A stretch of 9,040 nt of DNA from Prevotellaceae bacterium (GTDB taxonomy: Bacteria; Bacteroidota; Bacteroidia; Bacteroidales; UBA932), in contig JAIRLC010000039.1 of the NCBI GenBank assembly GCA_031259645.1, positions 1 through 9,040 on the forward strand, read 5' to 3'. Position numbers and translations under genes: made by a program. The notes below the pieces were generated by a model. It had not been told where the DNA came from. It made no database searches and worked only from the letters and a program-made list of their open reading frames with translations. Shown piece after piece: positions 6,444 to 9,040 of this stretch. Each line of letters begins with the position of its first letter. Positions within the stretch are counted from its first letter, which is position 1.

Positions 6444-7622
6444 ATGATACTAAAAAAAATCACATTACACAATTGGAAAAATTTCCAGAACTGTACGGTC
6501 GAATTGACAGAACGCTGCTTTATCATTGGGGCAAATGCATCGGGGAAGTCTAATTTTATAGACGCCTTGCGCTTTTTGCGGGATGTAGCGAAGCAATCGG
6601 GCGGACTGCAAAGCGCGGTAGATGACCGGGGCGGTATTACGAAAATTCGTTGCCTGGCTGCCCGAAAACAATCCAATGTGTCTATCGCCGTGGAATTGGG
6701 CAATCCGGGTGAGGATCAAAATTTGTGGCGATATGGTCTTGATTTCTCGCATGTTGGAGGAGGTGTTGTGAAAAATCAAGTAAGAATAAATACGGAAGAG
6801 GTTTTTTCAATCAAGGAAAATAAAGTAATTCTTAAACGTGTCGGGGCGTCTTCAGGCGAAGACGAGGAAACCCTTAAATATACTCACATGGAACAGGCAA
6901 CGGCCAATCGGAAATTTCGTGAACTGCAATCTTTTTTTCAAGATATAGAATACTTGAATGTAATTCCTCAAATGGTTCGGGAATCTTCGTCGGTCATCAA
7001 TTCATATATGAAAGAAGACTATTATGGAAGGAATTTTCTCGAAAGGTTGGCTAAAATGAACGAAAAAACAAGAAATTCCTATTTCAGGAAAATAAATCAA
7101 AGCCTGACGATAGCGGTGCCACAACTGAAAGAACTGCAATTTGTTAAGGACAATATGGGAATTCCTCATCTGGAGGCGCGGTATGTGCATTGGCGGGCAA
7201 GAGGTAGCAAGCAGCGGGAAGCACAGTTCTCAGATGGCACGCTACGGCTAATTGGTTTCTTGTTTGCCCTAATAGACAGTAGCGGGTTGATACTTTTGGA
7301 AGAGCCCGAAATTAATTTACACGCTTGGATTATTGCCCAAATCCCCGAATTTATTTCCAAGATCCAGCGTTCGAAAAAAACCAAAAATAAATCACAAATC
7401 ATGGTGACGACGCATAGCTGCGACATGCTTTCGGCTCCGGGTATCTCGCCCAAAGAAGTCCTGTTGCTGAAAAACACGCAGGACGGGACAACTGTTGCAA
7501 AACTAAGTGATATCAAAGAACTTAAATCCATCGTTGACGCAGGGCTTAGTATTGCCGATGCCGTTATCCCCTATACCAAGCCGGATGATATCGAGAAACT
7601 GCCTAACTCCTTTGAACTATGA
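6444..7622 (+). CDS. AAA/ABC-type ATPase of a putative two-gene defence system
   Basis: This 392-residue soluble ATPase has the split ABC-like fold of the AAA_15/AAA_21 (OLD/RecF-like) group. Walker A is GANASGKS (29-36), right after the LHNWKNFQN strand typical of these proteins. An ABC signature-like segment, FSDGTLRLIGFL (262-273), precedes Walker B LILLEEPEINLH (282-293), and a switch histidine lies in VTTHS (321-325). The middle region (about 80-250) is a variable insert with charged helices but no continuous coiled coil like that of Rad50 or SMC. The ATG at 6444 places Walker A at the usual distance; there is no Shine-Dalgarno sequence. The stop overlaps the next start as ATGA, so the two proteins are probably made in fixed ratio and act together. 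In PARIS, Gabija and OLD-type systems such ATPases sense phage and hold or activate a TOPRIM nuclease; applying that role here is inference. Base composition is AT-richer than in typA. Ordinary RecF is excluded by length and context. Confidence 0.85.
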   Translation: MILKKITLHNWKNFQNCTVELTERCFIIGANASGKSNFIDALRFLRDVAKQSGGLQSAVDDRGGITKIRCLAARKQSNVSIAVELGNPGEDQNLWRYGLDFSHVGGGVVKNQVRINTEEVFSIKENKVILKRVGASSGEDEETLKYTHMEQATANRKFRELQSFFQDIEYLNVIPQMVRESSSVINSYMKEDYYGRNFLERLAKMNEKTRNSYFRKINQSLTIAVPQLKELQFVKDNMGIPHLEARYVHWRARGSKQREAQFSDGTLRLIGFLFALIDSSGLILLEEPEINLHAWIIAQIPEFISKIQRSKKTKNKSQIMVTTHSCDMLSAPGISPKEVLLLKNTQDGTTVAKLSDIKELKSIVDAGLSIADAVIPYTKPDDIEKLPNSFEL

Positions 7623-8248
7623 ATGTTTATATTGTAGGAGAGGACCTCGTTACTTATGCTATCATTAAAAGAGTACTCGCGTACTGTTCCAATGATTTTA
7701 AGATAATATCGGAACTGCCTGCCCGTGGTGGACAGGTAAGAAGCAAAATGGACGAGTTTAATAATTTGTCGCTCGCCAATCCTGTAATTCTTTTGACAGA
7801 TTTGGATGCGGAAACTTGCGCCCCTCAACTCGTCAGGCAACTAATAAAAAAAGACAAGAACGATCATTTTATCCTTAATATTGCCGTGGATGAGGCAGAA
7901 GCGTGGCTGATGGCCGACAGGGAAGGATTTGCCGAATATTTCAAAATAAAAATAGAGGACATGCCTCCTGCACATCAAACAAAACAAGGTGGCCGGAAGG
8001 CGTTAACCGAAATGAAGTTTGACTATAAACCGAGCCTGTTTCTTACGCATGAACTGGTCAAAAAAATCAAACACGCAGAACTTAAACAACAGCTAACCCC
8101 TAAAAAAGGCGCCACAAAGGGGCCGGAATACAATAGCTGCCTGTTGCCCTTTATTCAATATAAATGGGACATTACTAATGCCCGCCGGAATGCAAACAGT
8201 TTAGATAGAATGATTGGCAGGATGCGGAATTTAATTCAAAACACATAA
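7619..8248 (+). CDS. TOPRIM-like (DUF4276-type) putative effector partner of the ATPase
   Basis: This 209-residue protein overlaps the ATPase gene by four bases (ATGA). Motifs consistent with a TOPRIM metal site are visible: an N-terminal acidic GED after a beta strand (VYIVGED, Glu8), then a strand ending in an acidic pair, ILLTDLDAE (Asp61 and Asp63). An ARGG loop (36-39) and the segment AVDEAEAWLMADRE (89-102) follow. I associate the pattern TDLD...CAPxL, AVxExEAWLxADRE and, near the C-terminus, KGPEYN...FI...W (168-183) with DUF4276-like proteins encoded beside AAA ATPases. If so, it could be a metal-dependent nuclease, cleaving DNA or RNA (a TOPRIM effector cleaves tRNA in PARIS) once released or activated by the ATPase. 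It has no signal peptide or membrane segment. The family call rests on motif memory only, so a non-catalytic TOPRIM-like partner remains possible. Confidence 0.68.
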   Translation: MNVYIVGEDLVTYAIIKRVLAYCSNDFKIISELPARGGQVRSKMDEFNNLSLANPVILLTDLDAETCAPQLVRQLIKKDKNDHFILNIAVDEAEAWLMADREGFAEYFKIKIEDMPPAHQTKQGGRKALTEMKFDYKPSLFLTHELVKKIKHAELKQQLTPKKGATKGPEYNSCLLPFIQYKWDITNARRNANSLDRMIGRMRNLIQNT

Positions 8249-8258
8249 TTTTTTACTT

Positions 8259-9040
8259 ATGGCCAAACTTCTTACCAAACTTTTTAGAAAAAAAGACACC
8301 GCAGCCATGATAGAAGCCGCCGCCCATGATAACGGCGGGCTGAAACGGACGCTTACCGTCACAAACCTTGTGACATTGGGCATCGGGGCTATTGTGGGTA
8401 CCGGCATTTTTGTGCTTACCGGTCATGCGGCCGCCGAACATGCAGGCCCTGCATTAACCATTTCGTTTCTTATTTCGGCACTGGGGTGTGTGTTGGCAGG
8501 CCTGTGCTACGCCGAGTTCGCCGCCATGATTCCCGTGTCGGGCAGTGTCTATTCCTACAGCTATGCCACCATGGGTGAATTTCTGGCGTGGTTCATCGGC
8601 TGGGACCTTATTCTTGAATATCTCTTTGCCTGCTCTACGGTGGCTGTGGGGTGGTCGGGCTACATGCAGAACCTGTTGGGCGACCTGGGCATTATTTTGC
8701 CGCAAAGCCTGCAATGCTCCATCTTTGATCACAAAATGGTTAATGGCGAGGTGGTGCACGGTCTTATTAATTTTCCGGCTGTGTGTGTGGTGGCCATCGT
8801 TACTGCTTTTCTTTTTGCCGGCATCAAACAGTCGGCGTGGGTGAATAATGTGATTGTTGTGATTAAGGTATGCGTGATATTGCTCTTCATCGGTTTCGGG
8901 CTCTCCTACATCAATGTGGACAATTGGCTTCCTTACATTCCTGAGCGCATAACGGATGCGGCGGGAGATTCGCACTTCGGATGGGCTGGCATATTCCGCG
9001 GCGCGGCCGTCGTCTTTTTTGCGTATATCGGCTTTGATGC
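8259..9040 (+). CDS. APC-family amino acid permease (3' truncated)
   Basis: An open frame begins at ATG 8259-8261 and continues past the window edge; the first 260 residues are present. The N-terminal ~30 residues are cytoplasmic and basic (KLLTKLFRKK). Membrane segment 1 carries GIGAIVGTGIFVLTG (41-55), the unwound substrate-binding helix of the APC superfamily, and later segments include LAGLCYAEFAAMIPVSGSVY (79-98) and a GEFLAWFIGWDLILEYLFA (106-124) typical of the YfnA/CAT-like branch. A hydrophilic loop with IFDHKMVNGEVVHG lies near 155-168, followed by further membrane segments. It probably imports an amino acid with protons or as an exchanger; the specificity (branched-chain, cationic or other) cannot be told. 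Only 10 bases separate it from the TOPRIM-like gene and no promoter was recognised in front, so it may depend on cassette transcription or on a promoter inside that gene. Its composition is GC-richer than the cassette, like typA. Confidence 0.93.
   Translation, partial: MAKLLTKLFRKKDTAAMIEAAAHDNGGLKRTLTVTNLVTLGIGAIVGTGIFVLTGHAAAEHAGPALTISFLISALGCVLAGLCYAEFAAMIPVSGSVYSYSYATMGEFLAWFIGWDLILEYLFACSTVAVGWSGYMQNLLGDLGIILPQSLQCSIFDHKMVNGEVVHGLINFPAVCVVAIVTAFLFAGIKQSAWVNNVIVVIKVCVILLFIGFGLSYINVDNWLPYIPERITDAAGDSHFGWAGIFRGAAVVFFAYIGFD

Noticed and set aside
6444..7622. Identification of the ATPase as RecF, SMC or an ABC transporter subunit
   Set aside because: It is too short and lacks coiled coil for SMC/Rad50, does not sit with dnaN/gyrB as RecF would, and has no transporter partner; the ATGA-coupled TOPRIM-like gene points to the OLD/PARIS-like group.
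8246..8300. A direct repeat of the tRNA-Cys 3' end (attachment site) after the cassette
   Set aside because: Nothing resembling TTCGAATCTGCTTGGTACC was found after 6308 in the window, and no integrase gene is present.
1..9040. CRISPR array, insertion sequence or riboswitch
   Set aside because: No regularly spaced direct repeats, transposase frame or terminal inverted repeats were seen; leaders before the genes are too short (about 14-40 bases) for a riboswitch.

Overview
The window looks like chromosomal DNA from a member of the Bacteroidota, most likely Bacteroidales. Four promoters fit the Bacteroidota pattern (TTTG at -33, about 19-20 bases, TAnnTTTG at -7). Shine-Dalgarno sequences are essentially absent. 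The first gene has the C-terminal signature of Bacteroidales leucine-rich-repeat surface proteins, and the tRNA does not encode its CCA end. These signs come from reading the sequence; no database search was possible.

Left half (1-4270). The 3' end of a leucine-rich-repeat gene (+) runs into a four-gene minus-strand operon, with one base between the convergent stop codons. In transcription order the operon encodes a Tat-exported DUF362 protein, a fused NapH/NapG-like polyferredoxin, NadD (NAD biosynthesis) and a PLP-dependent D-cysteine desulfhydrase. The junctions are very tight: 2 bases, 7 bases and a 35-base overlap. The first two genes form a predicted envelope redox module. The last two are soluble metabolic enzymes with no evident link to it. 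A GC-rich palindromic repeat is inserted in frame in the polyferredoxin gene, exactly between its NapH-like and NapG-like halves.

Middle (4271-6357). A compact divergent region carries two overlapping promoters, one for the operon and one for typA/bipA (ribosome-associated GTPase). After typA come a tRNA-Cys(GCA) with its own promoter and a strong intrinsic terminator.

Right half (6358-9040). Just past the terminator, a two-gene cassette has its own promoter. It encodes an ABC/OLD-like AAA ATPase and, overlapping by ATGA, a small protein with TOPRIM-like acidic motifs (GED ... DLD) resembling DUF4276-type proteins. ATPase plus TOPRIM-like partner is the architecture of anti-phage systems such as PARIS and OLD/Gabija-like pairs, so this is the best candidate for a little-described defence system here. 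The cassette is visibly AT-richer than its neighbours and sits next to a tRNA gene, which fits horizontal acquisition. Ten bases after it starts an APC-family amino acid permease, cut by the window end.
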